From contig NZ_CP011047.1 in NCBI RefSeq assembly GCF_000982825.1, positions 2,418,001 through 2,482,000 on the forward strand: a stretch of DNA of 64,000 nt, given 5' to 3'. The notes under the pieces are model-generated. The model was given only the letters and a program-made list of their open reading frames with translations. It was not told the origin of the DNA and did no database searches. Made by a program: the position numbers and the translations under genes. Within the stretch, counting starts at the first letter, position 1. Each line of letters starts with the position of its first letter. This DNA is from Cronobacter sakazakii. Its GTDB lineage: Bacteria > Pseudomonadota > Gammaproteobacteria > Enterobacterales > Enterobacteriaceae. This document shows, one piece after another, positions 24,982 through 33,235 of the stretch.

Positions 24982-27777
24982 TTAAAGCAAATAATCTCTG
25001 GTATTGGTGGCCGTTACTGGGGTTGAAGGATCAACGGTATCCTGTGGATCGACCGTTACAGTGGTAGAGAAACCAAACACGTTACCACTCACTGCGTAGC
25101 AAGTTTGTGTTGCCTGTCCCTGCGCATCGGTGACGGATTGACCGCTATTACAGTGGATAAAGCCGTTAGCGGGGTTAGACCAAATGACGGTCGCTCCGGC
25201 CACCGGATTGCCATTAATGTCTTTTACCAGCGCGGTCGTAATGCCCGGATCTGCCGCATTTCCTCTTCCGACCGAACTCAGCGAAACACTCACCGCTTTG
25301 AGCGAAACAGACGTAAAGGTTGCGGATGCGTTGCCGGATTTACCGCCCGCGCTGGCGATGACCGCGACCGTTTCTGCCGTGGCGTCGGTGAGGCTGACGG
25401 TGGCGAGACCACTGGCATCGGTGGTGACGGTGAGCGGTGTGGTGGCGGTAGCCGTTCCCACGTTCCAGGTGACGCTGACGCCCGCCATCGGCTGGCCGGA
25501 CGCGCTGGTAACCAGCGCCTGCGCGACGTTAGCTGTGCTGCCATCCGCAGGCGAATTGTTAGTGGTGATGGTCACTGCGACACTACTTACCGGCACAACG
25601 CTAAAGACAGCGATCGCGCTGCCGGTTTTGCCGCCCGCAGTGGCGCTGACGGTGATAGCTTCCGCCGTGGTGTCGGTGAGGCTGACCGTGGCGATCCCGA
25701 TGGCGTTGGTGGTGACGGTGAGCGGCGTGGTGGCGGTGGCCGTTCCCACGTTCCAGGTGACGCTGACCCCCGGCATTGGCTGGCCGGATGCGCTGGTAAC
25801 CAGCGCCTGCGCGACGTTGACCGTGCTGCCGTCCGCAGGGGAATTGTTGGTGGTCATGGTCACTGCGACATCATTCACCGGCACCGCGGTAAAGACCGCA
25901 GAGGCGCTGCCGGATTTGCCGCCCGCACTGGCGCTGACGGTGACGGTTTCCGCCGTGGTGTCGGTGAGGCTGACCGTGGCGATCCCGCTGGCGTTGGTGG
26001 TGACGGTGAGCGGCGTGGTGGCGGTGGCCGTTCCCACGTTCCAGGTGACGCTGACCCCCGGCATCGGCTGGCCGGATGCGGTGGTAACCAGCGCCTGCGC
26101 GACGTTGGCCGTGCTGCCGTCCGCAGGGGAATTGTTGGTGGTCATGGTCACTGCGACAGCGGCGACAGTCTGGCTCACGAAGGTTGAGTTTACCGAATCC
26201 GTCTTATTCCCGGCGCTGGCGCTCAGCTTTATAGCGCCCGGGGTCGTGGAGGAAAGATGAATCGTTGCCACACCGCTGCTGTTCGTGGCCTTGTCGCTGC
26301 TGACAATTGTGGCACCATTGCCCACTTTCCAGGATATCGCAACGCCGGAGAGTCCTTTACCGCTGGCATCTTTCACCTGTACCTGGGCGGCGTTTTGATC
26401 GGTGCCGTCGGCAATACTGTTATCTTTAGTGACGACGAGATCCAGATTTGCGACTAAGAGATTGAATGCCGCAGATGTCGTGCGTACGACAGAACCGGAG
26501 GTGGCGGTCACGATCACCTGACCCGCAGTCGTATTCGTCAGGTTAACGGACGTATTGCCATTTGCATCCGTCACGCTGTTCGTATTGCTCAGAGCCGCGT
26601 TGCCACTCACCGTCCAGACGATGGCGGCATGGGCGGCAGGCTTGCCATCAGCGGTGACAGCATGAAGCGTAACGGTGTCGGCAGAGGTGCCATCCGCCGG
26701 ACTGTTATTTTTTATTGTTGCAAGCGTCATATCCGCCACCGCTTTTGACGTCGCTTTTTTCTTGTATTGCAGGATAATTTCATTGTTGCGATCAACGAGA
26801 TCGTAACGGCTGCCAGCCAGACTCCGTCGTGTGGCCACTTGCTCGGGGGAGATTTGCGACTGCCATGAGCTATCAAGCGCGTAGTGAAAGTTCAGGCTGA
26901 ACTTCATTTCGTCCATGGAATCCTGGCCACGCTTATAATCGATGCCAGCAGTAATCAGGGGCACGGGCGTATAATTTAAACCGACCGTCACTGCGGAGGG
27001 GTTACTCTGCAAATGATCTTTATCGAACAACGCCACGTTATCACCGTAATATTGTTCGTACATTAATTTCGCGCCTAGCTGTGGAAACGAAGGAAGATAA
27101 CCTTCTGCGCGCACGTCATAACCGTCAGCAGGCTTTTCATTGTAATTATCAAAATCGCCTGAGTTGTGCCATTGACTGGTTCCAATATACGTATTGGCGG
27201 AAAGTTTGAGATAATTTGTCCAGGCTTCAGCGCCAAATCCGATCCGGCGATTTTCACCCGTAAAATCATCATCAAAAAAGACGTTACCGCCGAACATCCA
27301 GTCGCGGACATAGAATGTGCGTACCCCTACGCCAATGTTGCCGGTCGTGCGGCCATCAGGTGCGCGAATGCCTAGCTGGGTGAAAAGCACGGATTTCTTA
27401 TTGTCATAGAACGGAGCCAGGAAATCAAAAGCGCTATTATCCCAGTTTCCGTTATCATCGACGTCAAGCGTGACCTGCGCAGTACCGAAATGGCTTAACC
27501 ATTCTTCAACCGTTGAGGCCGCATGAGTTGTTGCGAGATGTGTTGCGGTGTTTTTCATTGCATCAGCGCCATTTTGTGCCGCACTGCTGGCAAGCGACGC
27601 GCTAAGCGTTGACGCATCAGACATATCTGTTTCAGTCGCGCCAGGCCCGGATGAGGCGTGCGCGGGTAATACTAATAAAGGGAACGCTATTTGTAGGAGG
27701 ATTTGCGCCCAGATAATAATCTTTTTTAACAGGCTAATTTTTAACGTATTCTTTTCCATTATGGATTGCTCATGCAT
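24982..27777 (-). CDS. Inverse autotransporter adhesin (intimin/invasin family) with Big-1 repeats
   Basis: Outer-membrane type Ve adhesin of 931 residues: an N-terminal beta-barrel anchors a C-terminal passenger of Ig-like domains on the surface. Long signal peptide to about residue 41 (PAHA/SS). A linker is followed by the inverse autotransporter barrel at about 95-340. The passenger has bacterial Ig-like (Big-1) domains: one at about 350-440, one at 445-540, three near-identical 96-residue repeats at 541-636, 637-732 and 733-828, and a last domain (about 829-931) with a cysteine pair (HCNSG, QTCYA). There is no C-type lectin cap as in intimin. ATG 27777 or 27759; neither has a strong RBS. 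It is divergent from the holin-like gene and lies in AT-rich DNA apart from the GC-rich repeats. Related proteins are YeeJ, FdeC and SinH; the ligand is unknown. Confidence 0.9.
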   Translation of the reverse strand: MHEQSIMEKNTLKISLLKKIIIWAQILLQIAFPLLVLPAHASSGPGATETDMSDASTLSASLASSAAQNGADAMKNTATHLATTHAASTVEEWLSHFGTAQVTLDVDDNGNWDNSAFDFLAPFYDNKKSVLFTQLGIRAPDGRTTGNIGVGVRTFYVRDWMFGGNVFFDDDFTGENRRIGFGAEAWTNYLKLSANTYIGTSQWHNSGDFDNYNEKPADGYDVRAEGYLPSFPQLGAKLMYEQYYGDNVALFDKDHLQSNPSAVTVGLNYTPVPLITAGIDYKRGQDSMDEMKFSLNFHYALDSSWQSQISPEQVATRRSLAGSRYDLVDRNNEIILQYKKKATSKAVADMTLATIKNNSPADGTSADTVTLHAVTADGKPAAHAAIVWTVSGNAALSNTNSVTDANGNTSVNLTNTTAGQVIVTATSGSVVRTTSAAFNLLVANLDLVVTKDNSIADGTDQNAAQVQVKDASGKGLSGVAISWKVGNGATIVSSDKATNSSGVATIHLSSTTPGAIKLSASAGNKTDSVNSTFVSQTVAAVAVTMTTNNSPADGSTANVAQALVTTASGQPMPGVSVTWNVGTATATTPLTVTTNASGIATVSLTDTTAETVTVSASAGGKSGSASAVFTAVPVNDVAVTMTTNNSPADGSTVNVAQALVTSASGQPMPGVSVTWNVGTATATTPLTVTTNAIGIATVSLTDTTAEAITVSATAGGKTGSAIAVFSVVPVSSVAVTITTNNSPADGSTANVAQALVTSASGQPMAGVSVTWNVGTATATTPLTVTTDASGLATVSLTDATAETVAVIASAGGKSGNASATFTSVSLKAVSVSLSSVGRGNAADPGITTALVKDINGNPVAGATVIWSNPANGFIHCNSGQSVTDAQGQATQTCYAVSGNVFGFSTTVTVDPQDTVDPSTPVTATNTRDYLL
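25294..26157 (-). repeat. Three tandem 288-bp repeats encoding Big-1 domains
   Basis: Units 25870-26157, 25582-25869 and 25294-25581 each encode 96 residues beginning VAVTMTTNNS or VAVTITTNNS and differ at only a modest number of positions. The shared core TWNVGTATATTPLTVTT is unchanged in all three. High nucleotide identity suggests copy-number change by homologous recombination or slippage. Confidence 0.92.
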
Positions 27778-28555
27778 AAATTCTCAATCAACACCCGTGC
27801 TACAGGTATCCTTAATGATGCCAAATGCATCTTAATATCCTGAAAAATGCAGTATTAACCTATGCCTTAATTTCCCATATAAATATCGATGCCAGACCAG
27901 ACAGCATTAATGCTCCTGGAATAACAGGATGAGTATGTAAAAGAGTAAGTTGCTGAATTTAAATAATTACAGCAAAGCGCCTTCAATAAGGATTAAATGT
28001 ATCGATGGTTTCTCCTGCTAAAAGTCAACGAGAGCATAAAAAATGATGACCCTTTGCAATACCTTTTGTTGAACATGTAAGTAAATGTTATTAACGCTGA
28101 CATTATTAACTGGCTAACGCCGAGTCTGAAAGCGGAAATTACTATAATAGGATTAATAAGAATATTCCAGTGATGATAAGGGGAGTTAAGCGTGCTAATA
28201 AACAGAGTGATATATAAAGTGTATTTTTATGCTCACTTTTTTGCAAAAAAAGGCCAGTTTAAAGCTATATAAAATAGATAATAATAGGGTCTCTGCTACA
28301 CGTGGATTAATTTTGTTTATCGCTGTTTGAGAATGGCTTACGGGAGTAAAGATTATTGCTGAAATATCTGTATACGAACAATTTACCGGAAGAAAAAATA
28401 GTCTGGCGGCTTTGTCCGTACGCTCATTACACGATGAGTGCGCGGAAACGGGCTGTACCGGTTTGAGAAGAATGAGAGGGGCTTTTATAAATGAAGTGCG
28501 TTACAGGTTCACATAACACGTTAGAGGTGGTGAGTATGTTCTGAGGAGTATATTG
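27778..28555. other. AT-rich divergent intergenic region, invasin / holin-like gene
   Basis: 778 bp without a convincing long gene. It presumably holds the divergent promoters of the adhesin and the holin-like gene. It contains a 26-codon frame with a strong RBS (28192-28272) and a 61-codon open stretch without a normal start (28331-28516), both listed among the findings. Confidence 0.6.
28192..28272 (+). CDS. Possible 26-residue small protein
   Basis: GTG at 28192 preceded by AAGGGGAG (28178-28185) with 6-nt spacing, an excellent Shine-Dalgarno in otherwise low-GC DNA. The peptide starts LINRVIYKVYFYAHFF (after the initiator) and ends KAI; it is basic and partly hydrophobic. No family is recognised. 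The RBS is the only support, so it may be chance. Confidence 0.25.
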   Translation: MLINRVIYKVYFYAHFFAKKGQFKAI

Positions 28556-28909
28556 ATGATGAGCAGTAAGATAGCATTGGGAGAGATAATCATGACACTC
28601 ATTTCCGACCCGATAGAAATGATCAGAATTTTGATCATACTGACCCTGGGTGAGGTGGGCAGATGGTTATGTGGCGGCGGTCGGCTGCGTGAAAGAACAG
28701 GCGATCTGATTATCAGTATCCTGCTCTTTGCTCTTATCAGGCCGCATATCATTAGCATGTCATCCATCTTCGGCATGCGGATATCTTCACGAACTATTGC
28801 CATCTGCATCGCGCTGGTGGGTTCAAAGGGTATTAACCGTATTCTGGTTTATATCATTAAGAAAAGGACAGGATTTGATATTGATAAAGTGCTCGAAAAG
28901 AAAAAATAA
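28556..28909 (+). CDS. Small holin-like membrane protein with two possible starts
   Basis: 117 residues from ATG 28556 (RBS GAGGAG at 28543-28548, spacing 7), or 104 from ATG 28592, which has its own RBS GGGAGAG. Hydrophobic segments: IRILIILTLGEVGRWL, LIISILLFALI and TIAICIALVGSKGI, ending in a basic tail RILVYIIKKRTGF...KKK. Layout and the GxxRxL...ERTGD pattern resemble superfamily III phage holins (LydA type); this is a weak, memory-based match. Paired starts are a classic holin feature (holin plus longer antiholin). There are no lysin, spanin or phage genes near it. It ends at a strong bidirectional hairpin. Alternative: an unrelated small membrane protein. Confidence 0.5.
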   Translation: MMSSKIALGEIIMTLISDPIEMIRILIILTLGEVGRWLCGGGRLRERTGDLIISILLFALIRPHIISMSSIFGMRISSRTIAICIALVGSKGINRILVYIIKKRTGFDIDKVLEKKK

Positions 28910-28947
28910 CACATCGCAAAGACTGTATTGTAAAGCATGGTATTAAA

Positions 28948-28986
28948 ATCTCTGATGTATATGATTGACACCAATACATCAGAGAT
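28948..28986. terminator. Bidirectional terminator between holin-like gene and LysR gene
   Basis: Perfect 13-bp inverted repeat ATCTCTGATGTAT (28948-28960) and ATACATCAGAGAT (28974-28986). It is followed by GATTTTA on the plus strand and TTTTAATA on the minus strand, fitting the two convergent genes. Confidence 0.8.
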
Positions 28987-29025
28987 GATTTTATGGCATG
29001 TCGGTCTTAATAAGCAGGAAAGGAA

Positions 29026-29691
29026 TTACTGTGCTTGTTTTGTAATGGCAGCTAATACTTGCATAATGTCAGAAAAAATGGCTGTGCTTTTATGTTTTTT
29101 ATTGATATAAAGCCCGCTCTGAATTCTGATGTCTGGTATTTTTATCTTCTTTACACCCGGTGGCGAAAAAAACGAAGTGAGACATTCGGGTAATAACATC
29201 ATTCCTTCTCCCGAACTTACTGAAATGAGAATAGAGGCCGTATCTCTGTCTGTTTCTATAATATCCACATGCGGTATAAAGCTTTTGATGCTATTTGAGA
29301 TAATTCCTTTTAACTCATTGGAGAAAACATCCTTTCTGATAAGCAGGCTTACATTACGGATGCTGTTAAAGTTTTTTAGCGCTGTGACGTGAAGTGTTTC
29401 AGGCATAAGAAGGAAAATGGATTCATCACTGGCTTTATGAAAAATAAGATTATCAGTGTAAGCTATTTCTCTGAAGGACAAGATGCCTGCGTCGGGGTTA
29501 GTGTGAAGAGACTGGATATCGGCGCAGGAAACAGAGACGCGCCTGCAACACACAGGCTGGTTCGTTTTTTTTAGCCAGGATAAAATATGCTGATAAATGA
29601 CCAATGGGACACTAATGTCGCAAAGTAACTCAAATCGGGAGCATTTGGCTGAGATACTGAAGTCGTTTTCTATCGAATAGAGGAGGTCGTA
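29026..29691 (-). pseudogene. LysR-type regulator, 3' part (effector domain), cut by IS1
   Basis: Codons for the substrate-binding domain of a LysR-type regulator, from the IS1 junction to a TAA at 29026. Joined to 30460-30693 after removing the IS1 and one 9-bp duplicate, the frame is continuous and gives 296 residues, a normal LysR length. No other defect is seen. The fragment has features such as SSGEGMMLLPECL and lacks the DNA-binding domain, so it should be non-functional alone. It is AT-rich, like the neighbouring invasin region. Confidence 0.88.
29683..29691. repeat. Target-site duplication, left copy (IS1 in LysR gene)
   Basis: GAGGTCGTA, identical to 30460-30468 on the other side of the IS1. 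Confidence 0.97.
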
Positions 29692-29746
29692 GGTGATGCT
29701 GCCAACTTACTGATTTAGTGTATGATGGTGTTTTTGAGGTGCTCCA

Positions 29747-30022
29747 GTGGCTTCTGTTTCTATCAGCTGTCCCTCCTGTTCAGCTACTGACGGGGTGGTG
29801 CGTAACGGCAAAAGCACCGCCGGACATCAGCGCTATCTCTGCTCTCACTGCCGTAAAACATGGCAACTGCAGTTCACTTACACCGCTTCTCAACCCGGTA
29901 CGCACCAGAAAATCATTGATATGGCCATGAATGGCGTTGGATGCCGGGCAACCGCCCGCATTATGGGCGTTGGCCTCAACACGATTTTCCGCCATTTAAA
30001 AAACTCAGGCCGCAGTCGGTAA
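29747..30022 (+). CDS. insA: IS1 InsA, copy 3
   Basis: 91 residues, identical in translation to the other copies; zinc-finger repressor and N-terminal half of InsAB'. Confidence 0.95.
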   Translation: MASVSISCPSCSATDGVVRNGKSTAGHQRYLCSHCRKTWQLQFTYTASQPGTHQKIIDMAMNGVGCRATARIMGVGLNTIFRHLKNSGRSR

Positions 30023-30444
30023 CCTCGCGCATACAGCCGGGCAGTGACGTCATCGTCTGCGCGGAAATGGACGAACAGTGGGGATACGTCGGGGCTAAAT
30101 CGCGCCAGCGCTGGCTGTTTTACGCGTATGACAGGCTCCGGAAGACGGTTGTTGCGCACGTATTCGGTGAACGCACTATGGCGACGCTGGGGCGTCTTAT
30201 GAGCCTGCTGTCACCCTTTGACGTGGTGATATGGATGACGGATGGCTGGCCGCTGTATGAATCCCGCCTGAAGGGAAAGCTGCACGTAATCAGCAAGCGA
30301 TATACGCAGCGAATTGAGCGGCATAACCTGAATCTGAGGCAGCACCTGGCACGGCTGGGACGGAAGTCGCTGTCGTTCTCAAAATCGGTGGAGCTGCATG
30401 ACAAAGTCATCGGGCATTATCTGAACATAAAACACTATCAATAA
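29941..30444 (+). CDS. insB: IS1 InsB, copy 3
   Basis: 167-residue catalytic frame, reached by -1 frameshift at the A6C run (29998-30004). Complete. Confidence 0.95.
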   Translation: MPGNRPHYGRWPQHDFPPFKKLRPQSVTSRIQPGSDVIVCAEMDEQWGYVGAKSRQRWLFYAYDRLRKTVVAHVFGERTMATLGRLMSLLSPFDVVIWMTDGWPLYESRLKGKLHVISKRYTQRIERHNLNLRQHLARLGRKSLSFSKSVELHDKVIGHYLNIKHYQ

Positions 30445-30459
30445 GTTGGAGTCATTACC

Positions 30460-30468
30460 GAGGTCGTA
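30460..30468. repeat. Target-site duplication, right copy (IS1 in LysR gene)
   Basis: GAGGTCGTA, identical to 29683-29691. Confidence 0.97.
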
Positions 30469-30693
30469 AACAGGTTTGATTTTCTCATAAAGCGTAATCG
30501 CTAATTCTGTTGGTTCAAGGTAATTATATTTTCTGATAAATAATTTCCCTCCCATTTTTTCTTCCATTTCGTAGATTACGCGGGCGAGAGGTGAGCGTGT
30601 TACACACAGTTGCTCTGCCGCACTGTTGATGCATTTCGCTTCAAAACAAACAATAAAGTATTTTAATTTTTTTGATATTAACAAGTTCATCAT
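30460..30693 (-). pseudogene. LysR-type regulator, 5' part (DNA-binding domain), cut by IS1
   Basis: 78 codons from the ATG at 30693 (a second ATG at 30690 is equally possible; GGGGG lies just upstream). Winged helix-turn-helix at about residues 7-65: LKYFIVCFEA, then SAAEQLCVTRSPLARVIYEME (recognition helix) and LFIRKYNYLEPTE, the usual LysR layout. The frame then runs into IS1. The intact gene probably controlled neighbouring accessory genes; this is inference from position only. Confidence 0.88.
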
Positions 30694-31222
30694 TACCCCC
30701 GTTCAAAAGTTTCCTTCTTCAACAACATATTTGAAGATGATTGATGGGAAAATAATACCTTCCAGATCCCTCATATGTAGTAGCTGTCTGTCCGTGCTCC
30801 TGTGCAGGTCTCTCACAGGTAAGATACGCGATTAGCTATTATCCTTGGCTCAAAAATGGCTGACAGAATGCGCATTAATCGCACATTTCTGGATGGTAAT
30901 AAGCAATGAGCGGCTCATGCTGATTCCGTCATTATTTTACCAGGCAAATTTTAGGGTGGCATACCAGAACATGATGATGTTGTGCGTGTAATTTTTTATT
31001 TGATATTCGCTATTAGCAGGTACAGATAATAGCCGGTCTGTAGCAGGAGAGCAGTAAAATCAACCGCGGACATCTCTTTCTGACTGCCTGTAATGTTTCA
31101 GGCGAGCAGACATGAAATCACAGGTATGCGTCAGTGTGCGACTGGCTATTTTTTGCCTAAAGAGAGGGGGTATTGACAGGGACGGGAATGATAAACGCAT
31201 CGGTCAGGATACGACAGATATA
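30694..31222. other. Non-coding stretch before tRNA-Pro
   Basis: About 530 bp of low-GC DNA between the LysR start and the proL terminator. I see no convincing gene, no integrase and no repeat of the tRNA 3' end that would mark an attachment site. It should contain the LysR promoter. Confidence 0.5.
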
Positions 31223-31252
31223 AAAAGAGCAAGTCTCTCGACTTGCTCTTTT
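31223..31252 (-). terminator. proL terminator
   Basis: Perfect 13-bp stem AAAAGAGCAAGTC / GACTTGCTCTTTT with a four-base loop. The minus-strand read-out continues into TTTTTATA. Confidence 0.92.
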
Positions 31253-31301
31253 CCGGGGTAATGTGCCACTCACATTGCTGCGGACTGACGCATTTAAATT
31301 T

Positions 31302-31378
31302 TGGTCGGCACGAGAGGATTTGAACCTCCGACCCCTGACACCCCATGACAGTGCGCTACCAGGCTGCGCTACGTGCCG
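31302..31378 (-). tRNA. proL: tRNA-Pro (anticodon GGG)
   Basis: 77-nt cloverleaf on the minus strand beginning CGGCACGTAGCGCAGCCTGG and ending with encoded CCA (31302-31304). The anticodon loop CATGGGGTG carries GGG, the T-loop is GGTTCAAATCC, and the acceptor stem CGGCACG pairs with CGTGCCG. K-12 has proL in the same place beside yejM. It marks the boundary between the accessory block and the conserved yej genes. Confidence 0.97.
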
Positions 31379-31452
31379 ACGTGGAGGCTTATACTACCCG
31401 TTTTCACGCTGATTGCAAGCCGCGCCAGGCCGAGTGATTTATAAATAATCAA

Positions 31453-33216
31453 TCAGTTAGCAATGAAGCGTTTTTCATCCGTCAGCACCTGCAGCAGCAG
31501 GCTGAGCTGCGGTTTATCGTCCTTCATTCGTTCGCCGCGCAGGTCATACATCCGGTAGTTGCCGTTGTTGTCCAGCACCAGCGTCATCTGCGGCGTCGTC
31601 ACCGCCAGCGTATTGTTATCCGCGCTCACCACCCAGTTATTGCGGCGGGCAGGGGAGAAGAGATCTTCGCCCTGCGAATATTCATAAGCCGGTGTGCGCA
31701 CATGCAACAGACGCTGCATCAGGGTCGTCATCACGTCCTGATGATCGGTCAGTTTCGTCACGCGCTGCGCAGGCGTGCCCGGCCAGTGGATAACCAGCGG
31801 CACCTGAATGCGCGAGCGATCCCAGCCGAAGCTCTCCTGCTGCTTGCCTAACGGAACGCCGCGGCCCGCCGTGATAATCACAACGGTATTATCCAGCTTA
31901 CCGCTCGCTTTAAGCGACGCCAGCACGCGATCAATCTGCGTATCCACATTCCCCGCCGCGCGGGCGTAGCGGCGCGTAAAGGCCGCCTGCTGAGTATCTT
32001 CATCAATGTTGGTGCCATTGAAGGAGACCCATGAGAACCAGCGGTTATCTTCTGACGCGTATTTGTTGAGCCAGCTAATCCACTGCGACGCGGTTTGATC
32101 GTCGCCCTGCGGCTGTGTCGTCGGGAGTGAGAAGTCCGACAGCAGCGCCTGGCGGTACAGCGAACTGCTGAAACCATCTGACGCGAACAGGCCGAGCTGA
32201 TACCCCTGCTGATTCAGCGCGGTGATCAGCGCCGCCGGAATACGTGCGGCCAGCACGCCATCCATGTAACCCGGCGAAATTCCGTAGAACAGACCAAAAA
32301 TGCCGCTATCGGTCAGATTCCCGGAGCTGAAATGCTGGGTGAAATTGATGTTGTCGTGCGCAAACTGCGCAAGCGACGGCATCTGTTTTTCAAAGCGCGA
32401 GTAGTTCAGGCCATCGACCGTAATCAACAGCACGTTATGCCCGGAGCCCATATCGCCGTAGCGCAGATCGCTCAGCGGATATTGCACGCTGACCGCCTCC
32501 GGATCGCCTTGCTCCACCAGACGGCGCTGATACTCCTGCGCATCCAGCAGGCCATGTTTTTCCAGAAAACGGCGCGCCGTCATCGGGTAGGAGAGCGGGA
32601 GGTTCGCGCGCTGCATCGTGACCGGACGGTAGAAATTGGCATCGGCCCAGATATACATCACGTGCGTAGTCACAAACGAGGCGAAAAAGAGCGCGGCCAC
32701 GGGGCGCGCGTACCGGCGGCGGCGCGTCAGGCTGCGCAGCTTCTGCCAGCTCCAGGTGGCGAACAGCATCTCGATAAGCAAAATCACCGGCACCGCAATA
32801 AACATCAGCTGCCAGTCGCGGGCCATTTCGCTTTGATCGGGGTTAATCACCACCTGCCAGACCACCGGATTGATATGCAGGTGGAAGCGGGTAAAGACTT
32901 CGCTGTCGACCAGCAGCAGCGTCATGCCGATGGTCGCGAGAATCGCCGACAGGAACCGCATCAGCCGTTGCGACATCACGATAAACGTGAGCGGGAACAG
33001 GATCAGCAGATACGTGGCAAACACCAGAAAGCTAAAGTGGCCCACCAGACTCACGTAGGAGTAAACCCGGCCCGTCAGGGTCGTGGGCCAGTCGGCGATA
33101 AACAGATAGCGGCTACCGAGGACAATGGAGAAGAGAATATTGAACAGGGCGAACCAGTGCCCCCAGCTGATCATCTGGGAGACTTTTTCGCGGTAGCGCT
33201 GACGGTTAGTCACCAT
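31453..33216 (-). CDS. yejM: Inner-membrane LPS regulator YejM (PbgA/LapC)
   Basis: Essential inner-membrane protein that senses periplasmic-leaflet LPS and restrains LapB/FtsH degradation of LpxC, setting lipid A output. It has 587 residues (586 in E. coli). Five N-terminal membrane helices (about residues 20-190) are followed by a linker and a periplasmic arylsulfatase-like domain (about 245-587) with LITVDGLNYSRF and IITAGRGVPLG. It is followed by proL and preceded by yejL with 19 bp between, an operon as in K-12. Confidence 0.96.
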   Translation of the reverse strand: MVTNRQRYREKVSQMISWGHWFALFNILFSIVLGSRYLFIADWPTTLTGRVYSYVSLVGHFSFLVFATYLLILFPLTFIVMSQRLMRFLSAILATIGMTLLLVDSEVFTRFHLHINPVVWQVVINPDQSEMARDWQLMFIAVPVILLIEMLFATWSWQKLRSLTRRRRYARPVAALFFASFVTTHVMYIWADANFYRPVTMQRANLPLSYPMTARRFLEKHGLLDAQEYQRRLVEQGDPEAVSVQYPLSDLRYGDMGSGHNVLLITVDGLNYSRFEKQMPSLAQFAHDNINFTQHFSSGNLTDSGIFGLFYGISPGYMDGVLAARIPAALITALNQQGYQLGLFASDGFSSSLYRQALLSDFSLPTTQPQGDDQTASQWISWLNKYASEDNRWFSWVSFNGTNIDEDTQQAAFTRRYARAAGNVDTQIDRVLASLKASGKLDNTVVIITAGRGVPLGKQQESFGWDRSRIQVPLVIHWPGTPAQRVTKLTDHQDVMTTLMQRLLHVRTPAYEYSQGEDLFSPARRNNWVVSADNNTLAVTTPQMTLVLDNNGNYRMYDLRGERMKDDKPQLSLLLQVLTDEKRFIAN

Positions 33217-33235
33217 AGCTTTTTAACGTTCTTCC

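Larger units (their letters stand above)
29692..30459 (+). mobile_element. IS1 copy 3, inserted in the LysR-type regulator gene
   Basis: Complete 768-bp IS1 with canonical ends and a perfect 9-bp target duplication, so a simple insertion. It has the same orientation as copy 2 and lies opposite to copy 1. Recombination between copies 2 and 3 would delete the invasin and holin-like genes. Confidence 0.98.

Noticed and set aside
25294..26157. CRISPR-like or satellite repeat array
   Set aside because: Repeat units are 288 bp, contiguous and in frame within one coding sequence encoding Big-1 domains.
25184..26260. Long open frames on the plus strand (over 350 codons) across the invasin repeats
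   Set aside because: They are antisense shadows of GC-rich, repeat-coding sequence, with no RBS or family resemblance.
28556..28909. Holin-like gene as evidence for a prophage
   Set aside because: No integrase, lysin, terminase, capsid or tail gene lies nearby.
23849..30459. IS1 copies 2 and 3 as a composite transposon carrying invasin, holin-like gene and LysR part
   Set aside because: The outer flanks (CAGGACTGA before 23849, GAGGTCGTA after 30459) do not match, while copy 3 alone has its own perfect duplication. Copy 3 therefore inserted singly into the LysR gene.
31302..31378. proL as the attachment site of an integrated island
   Set aside because: I found no integrase and no second copy of the tRNA 3' end within the accessory block.
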